From contig CAMVUM010000013.1 of the NCBI GenBank assembly GCA_947170725.1, positions 1 to 64,000 of the forward strand: DNA of 64,000 nucleotides, in the 5' to 3' direction. Numbering within the stretch: the stretch's first letter is position 1; each line of letters begins with the position of its first letter. The DNA comes from an uncultured Prevotella sp. GTDB taxonomy: Bacteria; Bacteroidota; Bacteroidia; Bacteroidales; Bacteroidaceae. Shown piece by piece: positions 35,139 through 44,006 of this stretch. The position numbers and the translations under genes are program-made. The notes beneath the pieces are model-generated. The model did not search any database and was not told the origin of the DNA. It worked only from the letters and a program-made list of their open reading frames with translations.

Positions 35139-35374
35139 GTATAAATGTTCAGAATGACAAAAGAAAAACTTATAAATGTATTTTTCCTTAATCAGGAGTG
35201 AAGAATAAACGTGTTGTTGATGATTATGGCTATGTTAAGCCCGAAGGCCGATGCACAGAAAACGGTATCAACCGGCGTCTGTGCCCCGGGGACGACCGGT
35301 CAACAAGACCGTGACTCAGCAGCGTCATGGGCTTTGTCTCAACGGCTTATTGGATTCTCAGGCCTTCCCCCTTC

Positions 35375-35491
35375 TCAGGGAACGGCCTTAAAGACGTAGA
35401 ACGTCGGTGAATCGAAGTCGGCGGCGATGGCCGTCACATTTCCGATGCGGAAGGGGGCCATGTCATATTCCGCATACGGCCAATCAGCATG
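35375..35491 (-). pseudogene. Coding-like frame in phase after the HD-protein stop
   Basis: After the TGA of the HD gene (35492-35494) the same frame stays open for 38 codons to a second TGA at 35375-35377. It reads HADWPYAEYDMAPFRIG then NVTAIAADFDSPTFYVFK. The composition is protein-like but matches nothing I recognise. It may be the tail of an unrelated lost gene, or an extension of the HD protein cut by a nonsense change. Beyond it, 35139-35374 shows no gene; a short imperfect hairpin (GGCCTTCCC with GGGAACGGCC) lies at 35361-35386. Confidence 0.4.
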
Positions 35492-36076
35492 TCATTTCTC
35501 CAATATATGCGCAGCCAGTCCGTCGGCAGCCTGTATGATTGCGGTGAGCGGATGGTCGCTCGCTTCAGATATGTTGCACTTGTCCTCATAGCTCTGGAAA
35601 GGCAGATTCCATGCTCCCATGTGCCATCGGATGGCTATAATCTCGTCGTTGGTCAGTTCGAGGCCGAGGCGTAGGAGCATTATGACGGACTTCTCGCCGT
35701 GACCAAGTGGAAAACGGGAGTAGTCCGTATCATACGTGTCATACTGTTCCCAACGGTTTTGTTCGTCCTTGCGCCACTTCTTCGCCGTCTTGTAGATGTT
35801 GGCCTTGCACACATCGTGCAGCAATGCGGCTATGGTGACGCTGTCTTCGGACAGCTGTCCGGCCAGTTCCGGTTTCATTTCTATCATCTGTCCGCGCAAC
35901 ATCATGCCCATACGATGGACGTTGAGCGAATGTTCCAACAGTCCGCCCTCGTAGCTCAGGTGGCGGTTTACTGAGGCTGGAGCTTCGAAGAAGCCCACCT
36001 TTTCGAGATATGTAATAACGCTGTCGATACCTTGACGACCGGTTCCACGCAGCAGGGATATGAACTTGTCTTTCAT
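35492..36076 (-). CDS. HD-domain hydrolase
   Basis: 194 residues. The HD metal site is visible as His in SYEGGLLEHSLNVHRMG, then the HD pair in IAALLHDVCKANIY (about 86-99), with a later H/D set (LGHGEKSVIML, IRWHMGAW, IQAADGLAAHIL). HD-domain proteins of this size act as phosphohydrolases or phosphodiesterases on nucleotides; the substrate is unknown. Cytoplasmic. It is separated from fumarase by 126 bases and may share its transcript. A short coding-like stretch continues in frame after its stop. Confidence 0.85.
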   Translation of the reverse strand: MKDKFISLLRGTGRQGIDSVITYLEKVGFFEAPASVNRHLSYEGGLLEHSLNVHRMGMMLRGQMIEMKPELAGQLSEDSVTIAALLHDVCKANIYKTAKKWRKDEQNRWEQYDTYDTDYSRFPLGHGEKSVIMLLRLGLELTNDEIIAIRWHMGAWNLPFQSYEDKCNISEASDHPLTAIIQAADGLAAHILEK

Positions 36077-36202
36077 AATGAAAAAAAGAAGTTCCTCCCG
36101 GCCTCACCAGAGTGGAGGAGTCTGATATGCCATCAGAGTGTCTATAGCCTCAGACATATCCGGCTTTTCCCCTTTGAGAAGGTCGGGAGGAGCAGAATGT
36201 TT

Positions 36203-37852
36203 TTATTTAGCGCACGGCGTCCACGGCTTCAGCTGCTTGAAGAAGTCGTTGCCTTTATCGTCAACGAGAATGAATGCAGGGAAGTCCTCGACGGTAATCT
36301 TCCATATTGCCTCCATGCCAAGTTCGGGATATTCCACGCACTCTATGCTCTTGATGCTGCTCTGCGAGAGCACTGCGGCAACGCCGCCGATAGTGCCGAG
36401 GTAGAATCCGCCGTGCTTCTTGCATGCCTCCGTAACGACGTCGCTGCGGTTGCCCTTGGCAATCATCACGAGGCTGGCGCCATGATCCTGGAACTCATCG
36501 ACGTAGGGGTCCATGCGGTTGGCCGTGGTCGGGCCCATAGAGCCGCAGGGATAGCCCTCAGGAGTCTTTGCCGGACCGGCGTAGAGCACAGGATAGTCCT
36601 TGAAGTACTGCGGCATTTCCTCACCGGCGTCCAGACGAGCCTTCAGCTTTGCATGGGCGATGTCGCGTGCCACGATGATGGTTCCATTCAGGTTGACGCG
36701 GGTGCTGACGGGATATTTCGTCAGTTCGGCGCGCACGGCGTCCATGCCCTTGTCAAGATCTATGACGATGCCTGTGGTTCCCTCGCCCGGATTGCGCAGT
36801 TCTTCGGGAATGAGTTCCGTGGGATTGCAGTCCATCTTCTCCAGCCAGATACCGTCCTTGTTTATTTTAGCCTTGATATTGCGGTCGGCCGAGCAGCTGA
36901 CACCCATACCGATGGGGCAGCTTGCGCCGTGGCGCGGCAAACGGATCACGCGGATGTCGTGGGCAAGGGCCTTGCCGCCGAACTGTGCGCCGAGGCCTAT
37001 CTTCTGTGCCTCTACAAGCAGTTTCTCCTCAAGGTCGATGTCGCGGAAGGCGCGGCCCGTCTCATCGCCAGTGGTGGGCAGGTTGTCGTAGTATTTGATT
37101 GAGGCGAGCTTGACGGTCAGCAAGTTCTTCTCAGCCGATGTGCCGCCGATGACGAATGCGATGTGATAAGGCGGACATGCGGCCGTACCGAGGCTCTTCA
37201 TCTTCTCTACAAGGAAAGGCAGCAGCGTGCCTTCGTTCTGAATCGTAGCCTTGGTCATGGGATAAAAATATGTCTTGTTGGCCGAGCCGCCGCCCTTTGC
37301 CACCATCACGAAGCGATATTCAGCACCCTCCACGGCCTCAATGTCTATCTGTGCCGGAAGGTTGCAGCGTGTGTTAACCTCGTCGTACATGTTGAGCGGA
37401 GCATTCTGCGAGTAGCGCAGATTGTCCTGAGTGAACGTGTTGTAGACACCGAGCGACAAAGCCTCTTCGTCCTCGAATCCCGTCCATACCTGCTGGCCCT
37501 TTTCTCCGTGTATGATGGCCGTGCCGGTGTCCTGGCAGAAAGGCAGCACCCCTTTGCATGCTGTCTCGGCGTTGCGGAGGAACTGCAAGGCTACATATTT
37601 GTCGTTCTCTGATGCTTCCGGGTCTGTCAGTATCTTTGCCACCTGCTCGTTGTGTGAGCGGCGCAGCATGAACTCTACGTCGTGGAATGCCTGCTGGGCA
37701 AGCATCGTGAGAGCCTCCTTGGATACTTTAAGGATTTCGTGTCCTTCGAAATCGCCTACCGACACGCCTTCTTTTGTAAGCAGGCGATATTCCGTGTCGT
37801 CTTTGCCCATCTGAAACATCGGGGCGTACTTGAATTCTGGTGTTGTTGCCAT
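36203..37852 (-). CDS. fumA: Class I fumarate hydratase
   Basis: 549 residues. Both fumarase domains (TtdA and TtdB-like) are fused, as in FumA/FumB. Likely 4Fe-4S cysteines are in [13 protein letters not shown] (about 100), [17 protein letters not shown] (about 235) and [11 protein letters not shown] (about 315). The C-terminal half carries [18 protein letters not shown] and [14 protein letters not shown]. It hydrates fumarate or dehydrates malate. In Bacteroidales this belongs to the reductive branch that makes succinate. The iron-sulfur cofactor is oxygen labile, fitting an anaerobe. It has its own TAACTTTG promoter. Confidence 0.95.
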   Translation of the reverse strand: MATTPEFKYAPMFQMGKDDTEYRLLTKEGVSVGDFEGHEILKVSKEALTMLAQQAFHDVEFMLRRSHNEQVAKILTDPEASENDKYVALQFLRNAETACKGVLPFCQDTGTAIIHGEKGQQVWTGFEDEEALSLGVYNTFTQDNLRYSQNAPLNMYDEVNTRCNLPAQIDIEAVEGAEYRFVMVAKGGGSANKTYFYPMTKATIQNEGTLLPFLVEKMKSLGTAACPPYHIAFVIGGTSAEKNLLTVKLASIKYYDNLPTTGDETGRAFRDIDLEEKLLVEAQKIGLGAQFGGKALAHDIRVIRLPRHGASCPIGMGVSCSADRNIKAKINKDGIWLEKMDCNPTELIPEELRNPGEGTTGIVIDLDKGMDAVRAELTKYPVSTRVNLNGTIIVARDIAHAKLKARLDAGEEMPQYFKDYPVLYAGPAKTPEGYPCGSMGPTTANRMDPYVDEFQDHGASLVMIAKGNRSDVVTEACKKHGGFYLGTIGGVAAVLSQSSIKSIECVEYPELGMEAIWKITVEDFPAFILVDDKGNDFFKQLKPWTPCAK

Positions 37853-37891
37853 AATAAGTTATATCTCTTTAAATAATGTTTGTCCTGACTG

Positions 37892-37899
37892 CAAAGTTA
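37892..37899 (-). promoter_or_regulatory. -7 box for fumarase
   Basis: TAACTTTG followed by C on the minus strand, 40 bases before the ATG at 37852. In the rest of the gap 37900-38164 I see no convincing gene. Confidence 0.55.
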
Positions 37900-38164
37900 T
37901 GCTTTTTTTCTGACATACGGCTTCTTATCCCCTGCAAATTATCCCGATAGGATGCAAAATAGCTGTTTGCGGGAACGTCGGCGAGATGATATCCTTGTTG
38001 CGCCGGCTGTTTACGAGTGATGCCATGTTGCAGCGGCTGACGGTATTGCCGGCTTTATGAACACAGGCTTCCCCGTTTCCGGCATGCCACGGTTGAATAT
38101 CCATTTCTGAAAACCCGATTCTTAACATATACGCATATCAGCCAGTCTTTCCGCATAGGCCGCC

Positions 38165-38797
38165 TCACCACACCACCGACTCTACGGACAATTCCTGTAC
38201 GCCCCAGTCTATCATGGCATTGAACAGCCTTATACGCGAGAACGAACCGAGCATGTCAGGCGTGATGTCTGTCTCGTGCAATATGCCGCGGTCAAGGAGC
38301 GACTCGCGTCGTGTGCCTCCAAGCAGCGGGAGGCGCGGCGTCTGCCAGACCGTCCCGTCGTATAAGGCGATGTTGGCTATTGACGTGTCGGTGAGAAGTC
38401 CGCGTCTTACGATGATTATGTCGTCGCTTATGCCCCGCAGGCCAAAAAGACGGTCTATAGCCTTACGGTCAGTGCTTTTGCAGGAATAGTCAATATCGTC
38501 TGAACATACGAGACGCAGAGAGCGTACGGGTCTGAGGGTATATTCGGAGTATGTTATTTCCGATATACCGTCTTTGCCGTACACCACACGACACTTAATA
38601 TTATCCATATCCGGTGACAGGCACAGGTGGTCTGACAGGCTGTATCGAGGAGCAGTCCGGCGAGCGTCTGCCACCGTTCGGCAGCCGCCGGCGTCACTGA
38701 ATAAACGACAGAGTGTCTCGTTCATTCTTTTCTCATGGTAGCACAGGTTTTTCGCCTGCCCGCCATCTATACGTATGGTTTCAACAAAATGGCACAT
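38165..38797 (-). CDS. pabC: Aminotransferase class IV, 4-amino-4-deoxychorismate lyase (PabC-like)
   Basis: 210 residues. It starts MCHFVETIRIDGGQAKN, with the FxET-xR start of PabC-like proteins, followed by the YHEKRMNETL helix. The PLP Lys is not at the exact place I would expect by eye, but the C-terminal RRGLLTDTSIANIALYDG and LLGGTRRESLLDRGIL blocks (key: T-S-N-I, G-x-R-x-x-L-L) are class IV signatures. It would release pyruvate from aminodeoxychorismate to give p-aminobenzoate for folate. It overlaps pabB by 17 bases. Confidence 0.82.
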   Translation of the reverse strand: MCHFVETIRIDGGQAKNLCYHEKRMNETLCRLFSDAGGCRTVADARRTAPRYSLSDHLCLSPDMDNIKCRVVYGKDGISEITYSEYTLRPVRSLRLVCSDDIDYSCKSTDRKAIDRLFGLRGISDDIIIVRRGLLTDTSIANIALYDGTVWQTPRLPLLGGTRRESLLDRGILHETDITPDMLGSFSRIRLFNAMIDWGVQELSVESVVW

Positions 38798-39779
38798 AAA
38801 TCTTCTGTATAAGTTCCTTGTATTCGCTTTCGGCGTCGCTCTTCGACGTTATTCCGCCTCCGGCCTTATAGAAAAGGCGGCCGTCGGCATCCTGCTCGAC
38901 AAAACGTATCATCACGGCACTGTCAAGGCTACGCCCGTCACAGCGTCCCATCACACCGGTATAGAATCCGCGCCGGTATGTCTCCGCCTCGGATATGATT
39001 CCGCATGTCTTCTGTTTTGGCGCACCGGTGATGGAGCCGGCGGGAAGCTGACTGAAGATAATGTCGCCGATGTGTGACGGATAGCCGGCCGGCAGCATGC
39101 CGGTAATTTCGGAACTTGTCTGCAAAATCGCTCCCTTGTTGGTGGCTATCCGTTCGCAGTAGCGGTATCGGGCCACGTTGACCCTGTCGGCAACCATACT
39201 CAGGTCATTTCTTATCAGATCAACGACGGTTGCATGTTCGGCAGCCTCCTTCATGTCACTCATGAGACGGTTGTGCGCATCAGGCAGCGTCGCGTCGATG
39301 GTGCCTTTCATTGGATATGAACTCATACGACCGTCGCTGCCTATACGTACGAAGGTTTCGGGCGAGAAACAAACAAAACGGTCTTTCATCCATAGTCTGT
39401 AGGGTGCGTTTGAGACTGTGAATATCTCGCGGGTGGTGAGGTTTGTCTCTACCGCCACACGGAATGTCAGATTGACAAGATAGCTGTTTCCGGCCATGAT
39501 ATGGTTCCTCACGATATTGAAAGAGCTGCTATATTCGTCGAACGAAGGCGGATATATTTTCCATGTGACATCACCGGCTCTCCCGCTGCTGTGGGATTCT
39601 GCGTTACCAATGCCCCCGAAATCGAACAAACATTCCCGGCTATCCACTTTGCAGGCTTCCTCTACATACGCCCGTTGCTGCTCATAGTCGATAATGAAAA
39701 TGAATTCCCGTCCGGCTTCCGACAGGCTGTTCATGCGCCGTATTGCCTCTGTCTTGCTGTATTGATACATGGATGTCAT
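38781..39779 (-). CDS. pabB: Aminodeoxychorismate synthase component I (PabB)
   Basis: 332 residues from ATG at 39779, about 14 bases after a TATCTTTG box; earlier in-frame starts lie upstream of the promoter. The chorismate-binding domain shows ETFVRIGSDGRMSSYPMKGT (key: E-x-F-x-x-P-(I/M)-K-G-T), ATVVDLIRNDLSMVAD, and QLPAGSITGAPKQKTCGII, all landmark motifs of TrpE/PabB. The K-G-T form favours the covalent-intermediate PabB route. No glutamine amidotransferase (PabA) gene is adjacent. The gene pair is the folate p-aminobenzoate branch. Confidence 0.9.
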   Translation of the reverse strand: MTSMYQYSKTEAIRRMNSLSEAGREFIFIIDYEQQRAYVEEACKVDSRECLFDFGGIGNAESHSSGRAGDVTWKIYPPSFDEYSSSFNIVRNHIMAGNSYLVNLTFRVAVETNLTTREIFTVSNAPYRLWMKDRFVCFSPETFVRIGSDGRMSSYPMKGTIDATLPDAHNRLMSDMKEAAEHATVVDLIRNDLSMVADRVNVARYRYCERIATNKGAILQTSSEITGMLPAGYPSHIGDIIFSQLPAGSITGAPKQKTCGIISEAETYRRGFYTGVMGRCDGRSLDSAVMIRFVEQDADGRLFYKAGGGITSKSDAESEYKELIQKIYVPFC

Positions 39780-39793
39780 TTGAAAATGATATG

Positions 39794-39801
39794 CAAAGAT
39801 A
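39794..39801 (-). promoter_or_regulatory. -7 box for pabB-pabC
   Basis: TATCTTTG followed by C on the minus strand, 14 bases before the ATG at 39779; the leader should be very short. Confidence 0.6.
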
Positions 39802-39926
39802 TGCTTTTTTTCTTTTCCGACCATAAACGGCAGCCCGAATAAAAGGCACGCAGACAGTCCGGCAACATTTCCGGCAACTGAAGACATCGTCCGTAACTGG
39901 GATTTTCAGTCCGCCATTATGTAATT

Positions 39927-40314
39927 ATAATATCACGGAATTTAACACTTGAAAAATTTAATTCTAGAGAGCGGCAAAGCCGAAACTTTGACATTTTGCC
40001 TACGTCACCATCCAAAAATCCGACCGTCGTCGGGCCGGGAGGCTCTTACGGCTATGCAATAAGGCCGCCGTTGCCTCACAACGGGGCTGCCGCTGCAATG
40101 CAACAACGGCCCCGTTGCAACCCCGTAAGGCCCTTACGGCAGAAGTTTGGGCCCGTTTTTATTGCACACTTTCGCTGATTTCGTTGCAACACACTGTGCG
40201 TCAGGCAATAAAAGATGCACGCCCAAATTTCGAGAATTTGCGACCACGGGATTTTTATTTCAGAATTCTTCAAGGATTTGAGGCCTTTTGTCAGATAAAT
40301 TACGAATTTCGGAC
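39927..40314 (+). repeat. Dispersed ~390-nt palindrome-rich intergenic element, copy B
   Basis: It matches the reverse complement of 15916-16306 from end to end, with the same order of landmarks and nearly the same length. Its core carries CAACGGGGC, GGCCCCGTTG and GTAAGGCCCTTACGG palindromes. The A/T-rich right part (GAATTTGCGACCACGGGATT) is the best conserved. It lies between pabB and the heme operon. The rest of the gap (40315-40585) shows no gene. Confidence 0.7.
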
Positions 40315-40585
40315 TACATGCCAAGAGTAGTCAGCCTGCGTCCTGTCAGGACTTATAGGCTCTACGGACATTGCCACGAATCACATCTGCCGGTTTTCAT
40401 ATACCTCATTATGATTAGCATATAGTGATGAGCGGAATGCAGAAACTCCCATGTTTCGCTACCGCTGATATACCGGACACATATTAATATATAGCGGCGC
40501 GCCCCCTCCGGCTACACTTAGACGGCGGAACGACAGCGGAAACATTTCACGATTTTTAAGTATTGCGGCCGAAATATTTTCTTGA

Positions 40586-40593
40586 TAATTTTG
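40586..40593 (+). promoter_or_regulatory. -7 box for the heme operon
   Basis: TAATTTTG followed by C, 37 bases before the first lipoprotein ATG at 40631. No Fur-type palindrome was recognised. Confidence 0.6.
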
Positions 40594-40630
40594 CAGCCGA
40601 TTTAGAAAACAACAAAAAAGCAAAGCAATT

Positions 40631-41149
40631 ATGGAAACATTAAAAAACAAAATTCAGTATCTTTTCCTTCTCATGGCCGCCGTAACTCTGTTCTCATGCA
40701 GCAGCGACGACGATGAAAACGAAACAAATGTCGACAACACTCAGATAACACCAACAGGATATACATGGGCCGGCATGGAAGGGAACTATACCGGACAGAC
40801 GTCGGCTTCGTTTGCCTACAGCCCCGACCCTATCGTAGCAGACGGCGAGAAGATTGATATCATTGTCAACGAAGACGGTACGGCCGACATCACACTGACC
40901 TCATCACAGTGGGGCACAATGACCATACCATCGGCCACAGTGAAAGAAGAGAACGGAGCTTTCGCCCTCAGCGGTGAAGGAAAGGCTGTTCTCGGCATGG
41001 CAGGAAAAGAGCCGAAGGAATATGCCTGCATAATGGCAGGAACGTTCGCCGGCGACTTCAAATCCTGCACGGTTGTGTTCACACTGCCCGCAGTGATGGG
41101 CGGCCTCAACATCACGTTTACAAACGGGAATGCCACAACAGCAGAATAA
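40631..41149 (+). CDS. Calycin-like lipoprotein, first gene of the heme operon
   Basis: 172 residues. A type II signal peptide ends at LFSCSSDDDENE (lipobox Cys near residue 23, with the acidic surface-export tag after it). The mature domain is a small beta barrel of calycin type (WAGMEGNYTGQTSASF, KIDIIVNEDGTADITLTSS, FTLPAVMGGLNITFTNGN). It precedes hmuY by 21 bases and shares its promoter. The classical six-gene order starts with HmuY, so this is an added lipoprotein that may bind heme or a heme-bearing protein at the surface. That role is inferred from position only. Confidence 0.8.
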   Translation: METLKNKIQYLFLLMAAVTLFSCSSDDDENETNVDNTQITPTGYTWAGMEGNYTGQTSASFAYSPDPIVADGEKIDIIVNEDGTADITLTSSQWGTMTIPSATVKEENGAFALSGEGKAVLGMAGKEPKEYACIMAGTFAGDFKSCTVVFTLPAVMGGLNITFTNGNATTAE

Positions 41150-41170
41150 TCCATCGGGAAAAGACTGAAA

Positions 41171-41821
41171 ATGAAAACAAAAAGCAGACTTTTGTGCATG
41201 CTGTTCATGACGGGAGCGGGTTTTCCGCTCCTGTCATGTGACGGCATCTACGACGACCCTTCCGACGTAGCGCCGGCCTCCGGCAACGGTACGTTCAGCT
41301 ATATTGACGCCACGAGCTACACCACATGGGTCTACATCGACCTCGCCGCAGGAACACAGACCACTCTGCCATACGACAACACGGACAATGTGCCCGACGG
41401 ATGGACATTCGCGCTCCACCGCTACGACTGCCGCACCAACGGCGGAGGTGTATTCGAAACAAACTACACTTCACTCGGCAATCTCACCGACGACCTCGCC
41501 GCAGGACGCTACACTCTGCCCGAAACCACCGAATACGTCCCCGATGAGGACGACAAAATCACCACGGACATGAGCCACATGATGGATGGATATCTCGTCA
41601 CGGCACCAAGCCGGATCAACAAGGTCATGGGCCGCTGGCTCAACGTTGACACCAGCTCCATGCCGCCAACGTACACCATGTCCGGGCGCGTCTATCTGGT
41701 GAGAACCGCCAATGGAACTGTGGGAGCTGTGATGTTCACAGCTTTCTCCAACCCATATAATTATGACACGAAAGGATATGTCTCTTTCGACTACGTATAT
41801 CCCCTAACCACCCAGCAATGA
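41171..41821 (+). CDS. hmuY: HmuY-family heme-binding lipoprotein
   Basis: 216 residues, the usual HmuY length. Lipoprotein signal: FPLLSCDGIYDD (Cys near residue 23). The HmuY fold is indicated by ATSYTTWVYIDLAAG, WTFALHRYDCRTNGGGV and FETNYTSLGNLTD (the N-G-G-x-F-x-T pattern), and the C-terminal GRVYLVRTANGTVGAVMF and YVSFDYVYPL strands. HmuY proteins are surface hemophores that hand heme to HmuR; axial ligands are two His or Met depending on species, and cannot be assigned here. The stop overlaps the hmuR start as ATGA (41818-41821). Confidence 0.88.
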   Translation: MKTKSRLLCMLFMTGAGFPLLSCDGIYDDPSDVAPASGNGTFSYIDATSYTTWVYIDLAAGTQTTLPYDNTDNVPDGWTFALHRYDCRTNGGGVFETNYTSLGNLTDDLAAGRYTLPETTEYVPDEDDKITTDMSHMMDGYLVTAPSRINKVMGRWLNVDTSSMPPTYTMSGRVYLVRTANGTVGAVMFTAFSNPYNYDTKGYVSFDYVYPLTTQQ

Positions 41822-43974
41822 CCTTCCGAACACTCATCTTCACTCTATTCCTCACTCTCTCAGCAACCGTCTTCGGAGCTGAACATATCGTTGAAGGACA
41901 TATTGTCACCGACCGCAACGAACCTCTGCCCTACGCCTATATCAACGTCGAGGGCCACCCCATCGCCACACAGGCCGACAAAAGCGGCCGCTTCACTCTA
42001 CGACTGCCGGAAGGAACTTTCCGACTGACGGCCAAGATGGTTGGCTACAGACAGGAAACACAGACGGTGGTGGCTCCCTCAAAGAACACCACGGACGGAC
42101 AACTTGTGTTCCGGCTCGGCGAAGACCTCATCAACCTCAACACCATCACCGTCACCGGAACGCGCACACCGAAACTGTTGGGAAACACACCCGTGGTGAC
42201 ACAAATCATAACGGCAGACGAAATAGAGAAACTCGACGCCACCAACATACAGGACGTGCTCATCAGCGAAATGCCAGGACTGGAATTCTCATTCTCCATG
42301 GACCAGCAGGTGGCGCTATCCATGCAGGGACTCGGAGGCATGGCCATACTGTTCCTCGTTGACGGTGAGCGCCTGGCGGGCGAGACACTCGACAACACCG
42401 ACTTCCTCCGACTCAACACCGACGACATCGAACGAATCGAGATTATCAAGGGAGCGGCATCGGCACTCTATGGCTCAAACTCTGTCGGAGCCGTGATAAA
42501 CATCATAACAAAGCGCGCCACCAACCGCTGGACTGCCAATCTGAACACACATTTCGGCTCACGCCACGGCGAACAGCGCCACGGCGGACAACTCGGCATA
42601 AACAGCGGACACTGGAACAGCCTGACAAGCGTACAGACAAACAGCACCGACACTTATTCACTAACAGGACGCTCCGGCACAGACACTATGGCCGTCTACG
42701 GCAACCGCCAATGGAACTTCAAGGAAAAACTGACATATTCGTTCACCGACCGAACGTCGCTGACAGCACGCGCCGGATACTATTTCCACGAACGCAACTC
42801 GTCGGAACACAAGAAAGACCGCGCCCGCGATTTCTCCGGCGGACTGCGACTACAGTCAGCCACGGGCGACCGGGGAAACATTGACGTTTCCTACACGTTC
42901 GACAGATATGACAAAAGCAACTTCTATCCGGCCATCTCTTCCGACTTCATTGAATATAAAAACGTACAGAACACGCTGCGCGCACTCTACACCATGCCAC
43001 TCGGACAGAACGTCACACTAACGGCAGGAGGCGACGCCATGAGCGACTTTCTCATGTCATACCAGTTTGAGACCGGAACCGACCACTCACAACATTCGGC
43101 CGACATATTCACACAGGCCGAACTGACTCTCGGCAGCCACTGGACCGTCATCGGCGGACTGAGAGCCGACTGGATGTCCAAATCCGGATGGAACGTCACT
43201 CCGAAACTCGCCGCTATGTACAGCCTCGGCCGGCTCCGAATGCGCGGCTCCTATTCCGGCGGCTTCAAGGCTCCCACTCTCAAGGAGATGTATATGAACT
43301 TCAACATGGCCAACATCTTCACCATCTATGGCAACCGCAACCTGACGGCTGAACGCAGCCACAGTTTCGCCCTTTCGGCAGAATACTCACACAGCCGCTA
43401 CAGCCTGACGGCCACCGGCTACTACAACATCATGGACAACGAAATAACCACCCTGTGGGACCCTACGCGCGAAAACGGACGCGGAGCAATGGTATATCAG
43501 AATGTCAGCGGACGTAATCTGCTCGGAACGGATGTCTCCGTAGCGGCACGCTATCCCTGCGGAATCGGCGCGAAAGTGGCCTATGCCTATTTCCACGAGT
43601 TCACACGCAACGGACAACCCAACACGTCAGACTCACGTCCACACTCACTGACAGCCAAGATTGACTACCGGAAAGTACTGCGCAACTACGAATTTGACGT
43701 AACGCTCTCCGGACGCTATCTCTCATCGGTCCACTACCACACTTTTGCTGACGGCGACTACAACAGCTATGTGGTGGCCTCATCGCCGGCATACACGATA
43801 TGGAAACTGGCTCTATCGCAGCGTTTCTTCAACGCTTTCAGACTCACACTGACGGCCGACAACCTGTTCAACTACAGGCCAAAGAGCTACGAATACAACT
43901 CTCCGGTGACGGAAGGAACCACTTTCAGCGCCACCGTTGCCGTGGACATAGAGAAACTTTTCAACAGGAAATAG
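41818..43974 (+). CDS. hmuR: HmuR-type TonB-dependent heme receptor
   Basis: 718 residues. Signal peptide (about 1-20), carboxypeptidase-regulatory-like beta domain (about 23-105, EHIVEGHIVTDRNEPLPYA), plug (about 118-235, NTITVTGTRTPKLLGNTPV, ERIEIIKGAASALYGSNSVG), then the barrel ending FSATVAVDIEKLFNRK. The plug motif RIEIIKG-x-SALYGS is typical. It would import heme into the periplasm from HmuY with TonB energy. Overlap with hmuY and 32-base spacing to hmuS show one transcript. Confidence 0.93.
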   Translation: MTFRTLIFTLFLTLSATVFGAEHIVEGHIVTDRNEPLPYAYINVEGHPIATQADKSGRFTLRLPEGTFRLTAKMVGYRQETQTVVAPSKNTTDGQLVFRLGEDLINLNTITVTGTRTPKLLGNTPVVTQIITADEIEKLDATNIQDVLISEMPGLEFSFSMDQQVALSMQGLGGMAILFLVDGERLAGETLDNTDFLRLNTDDIERIEIIKGAASALYGSNSVGAVINIITKRATNRWTANLNTHFGSRHGEQRHGGQLGINSGHWNSLTSVQTNSTDTYSLTGRSGTDTMAVYGNRQWNFKEKLTYSFTDRTSLTARAGYYFHERNSSEHKKDRARDFSGGLRLQSATGDRGNIDVSYTFDRYDKSNFYPAISSDFIEYKNVQNTLRALYTMPLGQNVTLTAGGDAMSDFLMSYQFETGTDHSQHSADIFTQAELTLGSHWTVIGGLRADWMSKSGWNVTPKLAAMYSLGRLRMRGSYSGGFKAPTLKEMYMNFNMANIFTIYGNRNLTAERSHSFALSAEYSHSRYSLTATGYYNIMDNEITTLWDPTRENGRGAMVYQNVSGRNLLGTDVSVAARYPCGIGAKVAYAYFHEFTRNGQPNTSDSRPHSLTAKIDYRKVLRNYEFDVTLSGRYLSSVHYHTFADGDYNSYVVASSPAYTIWKLALSQRFFNAFRLTLTADNLFNYRPKSYEYNSPVTEGTTFSATVAVDIEKLFNRK

Positions 43975-44006
43975 ACATAATGAACATTAAAAACAAATAA
44001 TTCTTT

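Noticed and set aside
36094..36190. Possible hairpin or small peptide between fumarase and the HD gene
   Set aside because: The pairing of GTTCCTCCCGG with CCGGGAGGAGC-like ends is imperfect and the 17-codon frame has no support.
37925..38128. 67-codon minus-strand frame between fumarase and pabC
   Set aside because: No promoter, signal or domain, and atypical residues; the fumarase promoter lies just before its end. Probably chance.
40115..40330. Frame inside repeat copy B ending in a phase that looks protein-like (DFYFRILQGFEAF)
   Set aside because: The same region of copy A has a stop after the first half, and the flanks differ; conservation is at DNA level.
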